Source: Corella eumyota
Taxonomy: Eukaryota; Chordata; Ascidiacea; Phlebobranchia; Corellidae
Assembly (NCBI GenBank): GCA_963082875.1
Contig: OY720097.1
Location: 4,348,501 to 4,412,500 of the forward strand
Direction of reading: 5' to 3'
DNA length: 64,000 nt
Shown here: one piece after another, positions 36,671 through 47,510 of the stretch
Position numbering within the stretch: the stretch's first letter is position 1
How the letters are laid out: each line of letters begins with the position of its first letter
The notes under the pieces: model-generated
Told to the model about the DNA's origin: nothing
The model's database searches: none
The model's input: the letters and a program-made list of their open reading frames with translations, nothing else
Program-made: the position numbers and the translations under genes

Positions 36671-39600
36671 GTAAATACACTTTAAGAAAATTGTTAAATT
36701 GTTAAATACTTTAATCAGAAGAACATGATAGTTGTTTTTACTAGATGTCGATGAATGCACAACATTAGATGGCGTTTGCAGTGAAAATGCCAATTGTACA
36801 AATACAGAGGGATCGTACATATGTACTTGCCATACAGGATATACTGGAGACGGAAAAACGTGTGAAGGTACATATATATATATATATATATACAAATAAG
36901 TAGAATAAAAAACAAATAATACTTATTAGTAGGATTGTAAATAAGTTAATTTAAATTCTTTATATTTAAAAGTAATTTTAAAGTTTTCTTTAGATATTGA
37001 TGAATGTGCAAATGAAGCTGACAACGACTGTGATGTACATGCAATTTGTACAAACACACCTGGATCTTATACATGTGCTTGCAAGGAAGGCTATACTGGA
37101 GATGGAAAGACTTGCACAGGTTGATTTTTAAAATAATATTATAAAAAAAACGTTTTTCCCATATTAAACTTATTATAAACTACCTGAAGCTAATACCTAT
37201 ATGCCAATATTCTTATTGGTATTAAAATATTCCATGCGTGAATTGTAAAGTTATGTTATTTGTAGAATTACTTTGTCAAAAACCAAAAGTTTTACATCGT
37301 TTATGTTTGTTCAGATATTGACGAATGTGCTAATGAAGCGGACAATGATTGTGATGTAAATGCAATTTGTACAAACACACCTGGATCTTATACATGTGCT
37401 TGCAAGGAAGGTTATACTGGAGATGGCAAAACTTGCACAGGTTAAATTTGTCTACAATATTATAAAATCCCTTTTTTACATGGTCAAGTTAATCTAAACT
37501 ACGTGACTCTATTACCCATGCTAACATTCTTATATAATATTAAAAAATTCCATAAATAAATTATTAAATTATGTTTTTTGTAGATTAACTTTGTTAAAAA
37601 TATTGTTATAATTTGTATTTCATATAATTAGACATTGATGAATGTGCAAACGAAGCTGACAATGATTGTGATGTAAATGCAATTTGTACAAACACACCAG
37701 GATCTTATACATGTGCTTGCAAGGAAGGTTATACTGGAGATGGAAAGACTTGCACAGGTTAAATTTGTGTATAATATTATAAAATAATTTTTTTACGTAT
37801 TCAAGTAATTTGAATTGAACAAAGCTGTTACCTATGCTAACATTCCTAATTTTTATTAAAAATACTTCATATATGAATTATTAAATTGTGTTTTTAGGAA
37901 ACTTATTTGTTAAAACATTAAATAATTTGGTAGAAATATTTTCAGATATTGATGAATGTGCAAATGAGGCTGACAACGATTGTGATGTAAATGCAATTTG
38001 TACAAACACACCTGGATCTTATACATGTGCTTGCAAGGAAGGTTATACTGGAGATGGAAAGACTTGCACAGGTTAAATTTGTCTACAGTATTATAAAATC
38101 CTTTTTTTACATGGTCAAGTTAATCTAAACTACGTGACTCTATTACCCATGCTAACATTCTTAAATAATATTAAAAAATTCCATAAATAAATTATTAAAT
38201 TATGTTTTTTGTAGATTAACTTTGTTAAAAATATTGTTATAATTTGTATTTCATATAATTAGACATTGATGAATGTGCAAACGAAGCTGACAACGATTGT
38301 GATGTAAATGCAATTTGTACAAACACACCAGGATCTTATACATGTGCTTGCAAGGAAGGTTATACTGGAGATGGAAAAACTTGCACGGGTTAAATTTGTG
38401 TATAATATTATAAAATAATTTTTTTACGTATTCAAGTAATTTGAATTGAACAAAGCTGTTACCTATGCTAACATTACTAATTTTTACTAGAAATACTTCA
38501 TATATGAATTATTAAATTGTGTTTTTAGGAAACTATTTTGTTAAAACATTAAATAATTTGGTAGAAATATTTTCAGATATTGATGAATGTGCAAATGAGG
38601 CTGACAACGATTGTGATGTAAATGCAATTTGTACAAACACACCTGGATCTTATACATGTGCTTGCAAGGAAGGTTATACTGGAGATGGCAAAACTTGCAC
38701 AGGTTTAATTTGTCTACAATATTATAAAATCCTTTTTTTACATGGTCAAGTTAATCTAAACTACGTGACTCTATTACCCATGCTAACATTCTTGAATAAT
38801 ATTAAAAAATTCCATAAATAAATTATTAAATTATGTTTTTGTAGATTAACTGTGTTAAAAATATTGTTATAATTTGTATTTCATATAATTAGACATTGAT
38901 GAATGTGCAAACGAAGCTGACAACGATTGTGATGTAAATGCAATTTGTACAAACACACCAGGATCTTATACATGTGCTTGCAAGGAAGGTTATACTGGAG
39001 ATGGAAAAACTTGCACGGGTTAAATTTGTGTATAATATTATAAAATAATTTTTTTACGTATTCAAGTAATTTGAATTGAACAAAGCTGTTACCTATGCTA
39101 ACATTACTAATTTTTACTAGAAATACTTCATATATGAATTATTAAATTGTGTTTTTAGGAAACTATTTTGTTAAAACATTAAATAATTTGGTAGAAATAT
39201 TTTCAGATATTGATGAATGTGCAAATGAGGCTGACAACGATTGTGATGTAAATGCAATTTGTACAAACACACCTGGATCTTATACATGTGCTTGCAAGGA
39301 AGGTTATACTGGAGATGGCAAAACTTGCACAGGTTTAATTTGTCTACAATATTATAAAATCCTTTTTTTACATGGTCAAGTTAATCTAAACTACGTGACT
39401 CTATTACCCATGCTAACATTCTTGAATAATATTAAAAAATTCCATAAATAAATTATTAAATTATGTTTTTGTAGATTAACTGTGTTAAAAATATTGTTAT
39501 AATTTGTATTTCATATAATTAGACATTGATGAATGTGCAAACGAAGCTGACAACGATTGTGATGTAAATGCAATTTGTACAAACACACCAGGATCTTATA

Positions 39601-42316
39601 CATGTGCTTGCAAGGAAGGTTATACTGGAGATGGAAAGACTTGCACAGGTTAAATTTGTGTATAATATTATAAAATAATTTTTTTACGTTTTCAGGTAAT
39701 TTAAACTGAACAAAGCTATTACCTATGCTAACATTTCTAATTTTTATTAAAAATACTTCATATATATGAATTATTAAATTGTGTTTCTAGAAAAATTATT
39801 TTGTTAAAACATTGAATAATTTGGTATAAATACTTTAAGATATTGATGAATGTGCAAATGAGGCTGACAACGATTGTGATGCAAATGCAATTTGTACAAA
39901 CACACCAGGATCTTATACATGTGCTTGCAAGGAAGGTTATACTGGAGATGGCAAAACTTGCACAGGTTCAGATTAAATACAATAATAAAAATACCCTTTT
40001 TTACATAATCAACTAATTTCCAACTACATAAAGTTAATGCCTTCGATAACATTCTTAAATTATATTTTAAATGTCATAAATGAATTGTTGAATTGTTTTT
40101 GTAGAATTACTTTGTTAAAAGCATTTATTTCATTTTTTATTTCATAGATATTGACGAATGTGCAAACGAAGCTGACAACGATTGTGATGTAAATGCAATT
40201 TGTACAAACACACCAGGATCTTATACATGTGCTTGCAAGGAAGGTTATACTGGAGATGGAAAGACTTGCGAAGGTTAAATTATGGACAACTCTTAATAAA
40301 AATTGGCAATATTTCGAAAACCGAATAATAAATACATATTTTTCTACGTTTTGTTATTTTTTAATTTATTTTAAGAATATTATGAAATTCAGGCTAATGT
40401 TTTATTGTTTTTTAAACAAGTTTTTTTTTTTTTAATTTAAGCTATCGACGAATGTGCTAACGATGGTAGCCACGACTGTGATGTAAATGCAATTTGTACA
40501 AACACACCAGGATCTTATATATGCACTTGCAAGACGGGTTATACTGGAGATGGAAAGACTTGTACAGGTAAGATAGACTTAATCCTAAAACCAATATGTA
40601 TTATAGTTTTGTTTTAAGCAAGTTACTGTTAAATGAAAAGAAGCATCTGTCGTTGGGTATCACTTACCCAACTGCGTTGTTTCAAAAAAAATTACTTTAT
40701 TATTTTTTAATTTAAGATATTGACGAATGTGCAAACGAAGCTGACAATGATTGTGATGTAAATGCAATTTGTACAAACACACCAGGATCTTATACATGTG
40801 CTTGCAAAGAAGGGTATACTGGAGATGGCAAAACTTGCACAGGTAAATATAAAACATATTTTTTTCAACAGGTACGTTATCACATCATGCTCAACAAATA
40901 TAGGTTTTACTAAAACAAACTGTGCATTTAAATACACAACAAGCGCATATTCAACCAAACTAAAGTTTTTTTGTAAAAATGCATTAATTTTTTTAAATTT
41001 TAGACATTGACGAATGTGCAAACGAAGCTGACAATGATTGTGATGTAAATGCAATTTGTACAAACACACCAGGATCTTATACATGTGCTTGCAAGGAAGG
41101 TTATACTGGAGATGGCAAAACTTGCACAGGTTACATAACATTATTTTGTTATTATAAGTTTGCCACTTTTACATGTTTAGGATTCACTGAGTTTTTTTTA
41201 CAGCTACCTGTTAACAGGAAACAATCAGTTAAATATTTAAAACGTGATTTAATGTATAGTAATTTTTAAAAAGAATTCTAAACTTTAGACATAGATGAAT
41301 GTGCAAACGAAGCTGACAACGATTGTGATGTAAATGCGATTTGTACAAACACACCAGGTTCTTATACATGTGCTTGCAAGGAAGGTTATACTGGAGATGG
41401 AAAGACATGCGAACGTTAGTGTAACAAAATTTTAAACGGCTTTTTTCCTTGTATTTATATTACTTAAATTTTATTCCTACCCAATCAAGTTGAACAGGTT
41501 TTAAACTTAATATACCTTTATGTTCACAAAGTATTCAATTATATTTAACGTCAGCTGTTGATAAATGATTTTTAGCTACGGATCCTTGTACATCTGGTAA
41601 CAACGATTGTGATGTAAATGCAGATTGTACAACCACAGAAAGTTCTTATACTTGTACCTGTAAAGAAGGCTTTTCTGGAGATGGAAAAACTTGTAAAGGT
41701 AGTGATAGTGTTGTTTAAATTTGCAATACGCGGCATATATATATAAAAAAGTGAGCAAACTGATGTTACAATAAAACTGTACCGAACAAATAGTTTCAGT
41801 AAAATTAACTAAGGATAAATTTTTTTAACAAAGTTTGTGTAAATAGACATAGACGAGTGTACAACTGGTGATGATGATTGTGATGTGAATGCTGAATGTA
41901 CAAACACACCAGGATCTTATACATGTACTTGCAATGAAGGTTATACTGGAGATGGTAGAACGTGTGAAGGTATGTTTCACAAAATATCCCCTATACGATT
42001 TCAATAATAATTGTATATTAAAAATGTAACCATACTGTAGCTTATATCGTAATCGTAGTGTCCAACGTAAGAAGGAAAAACGTTATTGAAACATGTAGTA
42101 GGCTTACCATAAACAAACCACTTGTACTTTTACGTTGCAGAGGAGCAATGCACAAATGGCAGAGTCTTCTGTGCATGCCATACGTGTGAAGTTATTTGCA
42201 AAGATAGGGATAATCCACCGCCTTGTCCAACTAAGTGTTTTACTGGATGTGGGTGCCCGAAGAATTCCTACGTTTTCGACGATAAATGCGTCGCTTATGA
42301 CGATTGTCCTGAATAA
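33653..42316 (+). CDS. Secreted C-type lectin / VWD / C8 / TIL / 18x EGF mosaic protein
   Basis: 28 GT-AG exons, phase-consistent, 1,335 aa. Signal peptide 1-18 ([18 protein letters not shown]). A C-type lectin-like domain follows (to about 157) with EPQ instead of EPN and no WIG or WND, so classical Ca2+/sugar binding is doubtful. Then VWD ([24 protein letters not shown]), C8 (exons 5-6), TIL (exons 7-8), a short Cys-rich VWC-like exon (36566-36670), 18 EGF exons (36745-41969) and a C-terminal TIL-like module (42141-42316). No membrane or GPI signal follows, so it should be secreted. VWD modules of this type polymerise mucins and egg-coat proteins. From memory, ascidian vitelline-coat proteins (HrVC70/120 of Halocynthia, VC57 of Ciona) combine EGF arrays or VWD parts, so an egg-coat role is a reasonable guess, not shown here. 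AATAAA at 42368-42373. Confidence 0.88.
36745..41969 (+). other. Array of 18 single-exon calcium-binding EGF repeats
   Basis: Each exon is one EGF domain in phase 1-1, so copies can be added or lost without frame change. Starts: 36745, 36994, 37315, 37632, 37946, 38263, 38577, 38893, 39207, 39523, 39840, 40148, 40442, 40717, 41004, 41289, 41576, 41847. Fifteen exons are exactly 126 bp; the first and last two are 123 bp. The repeats start D-I/V-D-E-C (Ca2+ ligand) and carry [12 protein letters not shown], which fits the CxNx4YxCxC pattern for Asp/Asn hydroxylation in calcium-binding EGF domains. Repeat 17 has DPCTSG in place of DIDEC. Confidence 0.93.
37441..39648 (+). repeat. 630-bp higher-order tandem repeat (two EGF exons plus two introns)
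   Basis: Units 37441-38071, 38072-38702 and 38703-39332, then a half unit to 39648. Each holds an exon beginning ACATTGATG, one beginning ATATTGATG, and both flanking introns. Introns as well as exons are almost identical between units 2 and 3 and very similar in unit 1. Spacing between equivalent exons is 630 or 631 bp. Confidence 0.93.
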
Positions 42317-43469
42317 GGCAAGTCTTTGTTTTGACAAAATTTTACGCTATAGACTTATTTTTATGTAAATAAATATTTTAAGGAATTAATTTTGTTTCTT
42401 ATTAATACGTATCTACTTGTTCATTTTAATAGGCGCTATAGCTACAGCGAAAGAAAATATATAATTAGCCATATTACACAAGGAGCAAGTTCAATAACGT
42501 ATTTAATTTCAATTTTTTATTTTTATGTAATATATTGATTATGTTAAACTCGTATCTCGATTAAGTTAATGGGTGGCGGTAAATTAACTGTTGGTTTGTT
42601 AGCGTTTGTGTGACAATTTTTGGTGAAGTTACTATACGAAATAAATCTCATGGTCTTGCTTTTACTGCGTTAATAAAGTGGTCGTGGAATACAGTATAGT
42701 AGTTGACAAGTTTGGTAGCAAATAAAAAGTTAATTGGACTACTATTAGTAACATTTTGAAACGAAGTTTAAACCGAATTTCTCTATACTACCAAAGTCAT
42801 ATATAAATATATGTATTTATATTTGTTTTGTATATAATAATAAGTAAGAATTTATATTTTTTTAGATTTCGTGCATTATTTTTTTCATTAAAAATGCACA
42901 AAAGCTCTAGTTTAATTAAATATTGGTTAAAAAGTACGACGTGTTCAAGCTAACCAATCGTTAAGAATTAAAAATGAGCTTCGCACCTATTCTTTTCTAT
43001 CACAACTTAATTTCGAGCCTAGGTGTTAACCACAATTGCTACGAAGGGCATAATTAATAATACCCTGTCAAATAATAATAATATATTTAATGGTAATATT
43101 AAATTTTTATTGGTTTTCATGTAAGACCGGTTTGTGTGTACAAAGGTAAGCAATACTATTGCAACATCTTTTTAAGACCCAATAGTAGTTATTTTTTTTT
43201 TCTAGGAACAAATACAACAGCACACTTTGAAAATACAAACATTTATTTAATTCCAGTTTTAAATTTGTGTAAATCTTAATACTGCAGTAGATTATATTTT
43301 TTAAAGAGTAAATACTGTGAGGCTTACATGGGCTTCGTTCTTGCATTATTTTTGCAGAAAGAAATAATTGTTGAACTTGAATCAGAAGTAGTTAAATTTA
43401 ACATTTGTTGCTGTGCAGTTGATTGACACAGTTAGAGCTATGGAAAACAACAACTATATTACAATGTTT
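42317..43469. other. Convergent intergenic region
   Basis: Lies between the 3' ends of the lectin/EGF gene (plus) and prefoldin 2 (minus). It contains AATAAA at 42368-42373 on the plus strand and its complement TTTATT at 43242-43247, a candidate signal for prefoldin 2. No gene or repeat recognised. Confidence 0.6.
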
Positions 43470-44383
43470 TTAATTTGCATTGGGCACCAGTACCCCAGCC
43501 GTTTGATTGGGTTTTATATCTGGAAGACTGGGTTTGGCATTGTCCCCCTGAGCCCCATTGTTTTCCCCCCTCACAGTAATCTTGTGTTTTATTCTATATT
43601 CGTTTAATTCATTTCCTTTAGCTAAAAGTTGATTGTTGAGTTCCTCGATGTAAGATGAGATTTGGGTTCTGTTTTTATCTAACGCCGGGAGAACTTCGCT
43701 GACCGTACGCTCCGCTAAAACTCCACCCACCAGACGATAGCACCTCCGAGTGCTTTCAACCTAAAAAATTATTTAACCCAATTATGTGTTTTAAAACAGC
43801 AACATTGTGCTCTGTCTTATAATTGTGACTGTAGTCTTACCAGGAATGTGATCTTTATATTACTGTAAACAAAGCCTTTTAATTCTTTATTTATTTTCTA
43901 ATAAGAGTTGTTTACCAAGCGTCTTAAAACCCATGATAAAAAACAGATTTTATTACTCATCCAAAATATCTTAAAAACTACAAGTTTTAGCTTTGAAGCA
44001 AATTTTCTAAATTAAGAATAAAAGTGATTTATTGGTTTTAATCAACAAAGTAATATTACAAAAAAAAAAAAAAAAAATTTAAGAATCCCCAAAAAAATTT
44101 AAATAAGTTTTTAAACAAATTATTCTTTTTTTAACTAACTTAATGCACAGTTTTTGAATGCAAACTTTTAAAAAGTTGCAAATACATTTTAAATTTTTTA
44201 ACTTTTACATTCTGTGAATGAGAATGGACCAATACTTACTGCATTTAAAGCATCCAGTGCTAAGGAGTGTTCAACTTTATCTGTTTCAAGTTCAGCAATT
44301 TTGGTTGCGATTGCTCTCTGCTGCTGTCGAAGTCTTTGAAATCCTTCCACTATTTCTTCACTGGTTAATTTTTTATCAGTCAT
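43470..44383 (-). CDS. PFDN2: Prefoldin subunit 2
   Basis: Two exons (44383-44240, 43760-43470) joined in phase 0 give 144 aa, near the 154 aa of human PFDN2. The N-terminal helix (SEEIVEGFQRLRQQQRAI) and the block LVGGVLAERTVSEVLPAL, followed by the coiled-coil QLLAKGNELNEYRIKHKI, are highly characteristic of this beta-type subunit, as is the C-terminal AGVLVP. Prefoldin is a hexameric cytosolic chaperone that hands nascent actin and tubulin to the chaperonin CCT. The C-terminal tail is Asn/Gly-rich. Start chosen at the ATG beginning MTDKK; an acceptor-like AG lies about 24 bases upstream. Confidence 0.97.
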
Positions 44384-45356
44384 TTTTGTACGTAACTAGT
44401 TTCTATAATAATATCAGTATATATTAATATCGTTATGGAACAAAATTAGGGTTTGAATAAAGTTTAATGGAGTGATAAAATTGTTGTGCAAATTTCATGT
44501 GATGAAAATATTAACTTTTTTAGTAAAAACGGTATTTCAAATTAAAAAAAACATGTTATAACAAAACTAAATTATATTTATTATTTCATTTTAAGCTAGT
44601 TTTGAACATAACATGGTCATGTATGTATAACAACAAATGGAGGACTGGTTCATAAAAAAACACTGTACCGATAAATACACAAATTACACAACAATTGTTT
44701 TGATACAAAAAGTAAACAAAGCACGAAAACAAAAATTACACAAACACAAATATATTTTAATATTGCAAACATATATCATAGCCATTTGAATGATTAGGCA
44801 GATTTGTAAATTATTTGATCAGAAAAAACTTACAAAATGATAGCAAAAACATGGATTAACAGTGAAAATTAGTAAAAAATAGTTAAATTATCTCAATTAT
44901 TATAGTTAATATTAATAATAATTATTAAATTAAAAATTAATATTAGCGCAAATACAAGTTTTTACATGCTAACATATGCAAATCGATAAAGGTGACTTAG
45001 TACTGCATAATAAAGAACAAATCATGCAAATATGTAAAGTGCAATGAAAATTACATGATATGGCAGTTTAAAAACTTATTTTTATAAATTGACGTTATTT
45101 CAATTTTAAACAAAAATATTGCAAAAAAAGGTCAGGCTTAATTTTAGCAAGATTAAGCAATCCATTGAGTAAATTATACAGTGAAAATAAAAAAGAATAA
45201 TAAATACTAGGATAGTACGATTAACACATAAACACAATGCCAATTCTGAAATTAATTTCACGTAAAACAAAAAACAATACAGAATAATAATAATAATAAT
45301 ATGTATAATGCTTAACCCAACTATGTAGAATTTTGGTCTAGATATAAATATATTTT
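44384..45356. other. Intergenic, prefoldin 2 promoter and UXS1 3' region
   Basis: AT-rich spacer between two minus-strand genes. No open frame of interest, repeat or clear poly(A) signal close to the UXS1 stop was seen. Confidence 0.55.
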
Positions 45357-46574
45357 TTAAAGTTCATCTGGTAAAAAGACATTTCTTTTATTTCCAGATT
45401 CCTGTGCTAATTCCGCTTCAAAGTACTTGACTGTCTTTTCAAGTCCTTTGGCTAAAGGCACAATGGGTTCCCAGTTTAGCATTTTCCTTGCTTTAGTAAT
45501 ATCTGGTTTTCTCTTCTTTGGATCATCAGTCGCTGCATCTTTGTGAATAATTGTCGAGTTACTATTCACCGAGCTCTTTATAATCTCAGCAAACTCAAGG
45601 ATTGTATGCTCTTCTGGATTACCCAAATTAACAGGCGTCGATTCCTCACTGTTCATTAAAGCAATAAGTCCTCTTACCAAATCAGTAACATATTGAAAGG
45701 ACCTTGTTTGAGTCCCCCCACCATATATTGTGATCGGTTCGCCCTGCAAAGCTTGCAGTATGAAGTTAGATACAACTCTGCCATCAGCCATGTGCATTCG
45801 AGGACCAAAAGTATTAAAAATCCTTGCAACTCGAACTTGAACATTGTCCTGGGATTGGTAGGCATAGCACATGGTCTCTGCAACTCTTTTGCCTTCATCA
45901 TAACAAGCACGGGGCCCAATTGGATTAACATGACCCCAGTATGTTTCTTTTTGTGGGTGTTCTTCAGGGTCTCCATATACCTCTGATGTAGAAGCTAACA
46001 ACATTCTGGCCTTTACACGTTTGGCCAACCCAAGCATATTAAGAGTCCCAATACTAGATGTTTTAATGGTCTTAACTGGATTGTACATGTAATGAGGTGG
46101 AGAGGCAGGGCATGCTAAGTGGTATATTTGGTCGACTTCAATGTACAATGGTTTAACTACATCATGATGTAACAGTTCAAAGTTCTCGTGACCAAGCCAG
46201 TGTTCGACATTTCTTTTTCTGCCTGTAAAAAAGTTGTCAACCACAGTAACTTCATGGCCTTGAATCATTAAAGCATCGACCAAATGACTTCCGACAAATC
46301 CTGCACCGCCTGTTATTAAAATTCTTCTTCTGTCTTTTTCAGCTAGAAACTTTACTGGTAAATACTTTTTATATGACTTGTCCATGCGTTGGACTTTTTC
46401 TCGGAGTTCTTCATTTTCAGATTGTATGATGTTTAACCTTTTTAATATCACGGTAAAATTCAGCGTGGAATCTTCCGTAAACTCGTGAGTTGCAACAGCT
46501 ACAATTATAACAACTATCACTAACAAGATTACATAACGAAATTTTTTACTAAAAATCATTCTTATTAACGACAT
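45357..46574 (-). CDS. UXS1: UDP-glucuronic acid decarboxylase (UDP-xylose synthase)
   Basis: One uninterrupted 405-aa frame. Residues 13-29 form a single membrane segment ([15 protein letters not shown]), then a short coiled-coil stem ([13 protein letters not shown]), as in the Golgi type II enzyme. The catalytic part is a short-chain dehydrogenase fold with NAD motif GGAGFVGSH (89-97), the strand-end VVDNFFTG, and the catalytic YxxxK as Tyr225/Lys229 in [21 protein letters not shown] and [12 protein letters not shown] are also diagnostic. It converts UDP-glucuronate to UDP-xylose with bound NAD+, the donor that starts glycosaminoglycan linker synthesis. Length matches animal UXS1 (about 420 aa). 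No introns, unlike its neighbours and the human gene. No motif appears broken. Confidence 0.97.
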   Translation of the reverse strand: MSLIRMIFSKKFRYVILLVIVVIIVAVATHEFTEDSTLNFTVILKRLNIIQSENEELREKVQRMDKSYKKYLPVKFLAEKDRRRILITGGAGFVGSHLVDALMIQGHEVTVVDNFFTGRKRNVEHWLGHENFELLHHDVVKPLYIEVDQIYHLACPASPPHYMYNPVKTIKTSSIGTLNMLGLAKRVKARMLLASTSEVYGDPEEHPQKETYWGHVNPIGPRACYDEGKRVAETMCYAYQSQDNVQVRVARIFNTFGPRMHMADGRVVSNFILQALQGEPITIYGGGTQTRSFQYVTDLVRGLIALMNSEESTPVNLGNPEEHTILEFAEIIKSSVNSNSTIIHKDAATDDPKKRKPDITKARKMLNWEPIVPLAKGLEKTVKYFEAELAQESGNKRNVFLPDEL

Positions 46575-47510
46575 TGAAACTAAAAACTGAAAATAAATAC
46601 ATATACAAATTACGAAATTCTATGAATTTGTTAAGCAGTTAAGGTTTTCTGGTATGTTCTGAAGCTCCACCTTTAGAAATACCTACACTAAAATTTAAGT
46701 TATTAAGATTATAAACCTCTTAGGGTAATAATTAATTTTATTTTACATATAGTAAACAATGATTTTATTTAGTTCTAACCGCCCAGGAAGTTTTTGTAGC
46801 CACAAATCTCACGTGTTAAAAAAAAGTTTAAAAAAAACGTCAAATGGAAAGTGAGTATATCGAGGACAAACGCGTTATCACAGTTTTATTTTAACAAATT
46901 ATTACTAAAAAAAACACCAAAAAATAACAAAAACGGTTTTGAAATAATCATTGCGCTAATAAATTTAATATTTATAATATTTTTAAAACATTTAAAATGC
47001 ATACATCACAAAAATAACCAGTGGTAATAACGTGTTGTCTTCACTACATAAGGTCTTAGGTTCTAACCCCACTGCTTTTATTCTGTAACGCTTTTGAGTA
47101 AGACGTTATAAATAGTTTAAACTTATGCTGAGCCAAGATTTATTTAGCAGCTCAATTATCGGTCAGTTATATTCAATAATATCCAGAACTGCCGAAGTCA
47201 ACTAAAGACTGGTTAACCGATGTTACCCCATGTTTAGGTGATTTGTAAAACTACTACTTTATAAATCCCTTTACTAATTATATACAAGTAAAGGAATTAA
47301 ACCTATGACTCAGAGACTTAAAAATGTCAACGATAGGAATAAAACATGAAACCTGATGTGTATACATGCTAACGGTAGGGGCTGAACTACAACCTAAATA
47401 TTTAACAAGAAATGTACTTTTTTATCAAGTAAATTAACACTCCAATAATTTATTAATAACAAACAAAATTTGAGCTGACATAATTATTTGATAATAAAAA
47501 AATTACACCT
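46575..47510. other. Intergenic, UXS1 promoter and NFXL1 3' region
   Basis: Contains two acceptor-like AGs just upstream of the UXS1 ATG (46587 and 46580) and a decayed SINE copy (47017-47250). Nothing else recognised. Confidence 0.6.
47017..47250 (+). repeat. Decayed tRNA-derived SINE copy
   Basis: Plus-oriented old copy: B box (TAGGTTCTAACCCC), GAGTAAGACGTTATAAA and GCTGAGCCAAGATTTATTTA are recognisable in order. Confidence 0.7.

Noticed and set aside
38519-38821. Stand-alone 100-aa frame containing one EGF domain, repeated at 39149
   Set aside because: It is one EGF exon plus intron read-through in both directions; the homologous unit at 37888 is closed by a stop in the following intron, so the extension is not conserved.
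40707-41141. His/Cys-rich 144-aa frame on the minus strand with repeated HLHHN motifs
   Set aside because: Antisense of the EGF exons; its repetitiveness just mirrors the EGF array.
36994-41414. CRISPR-like array of regularly spaced near-identical 126-base repeats
   Set aside because: The repeats are EGF exons in a continuous phase-1 gene with splice sites; this is an animal nuclear gene.
45693-45986. 97-aa frame on the plus strand
   Set aside because: Antisense shadow of the strongly conserved UXS1 coding sequence.
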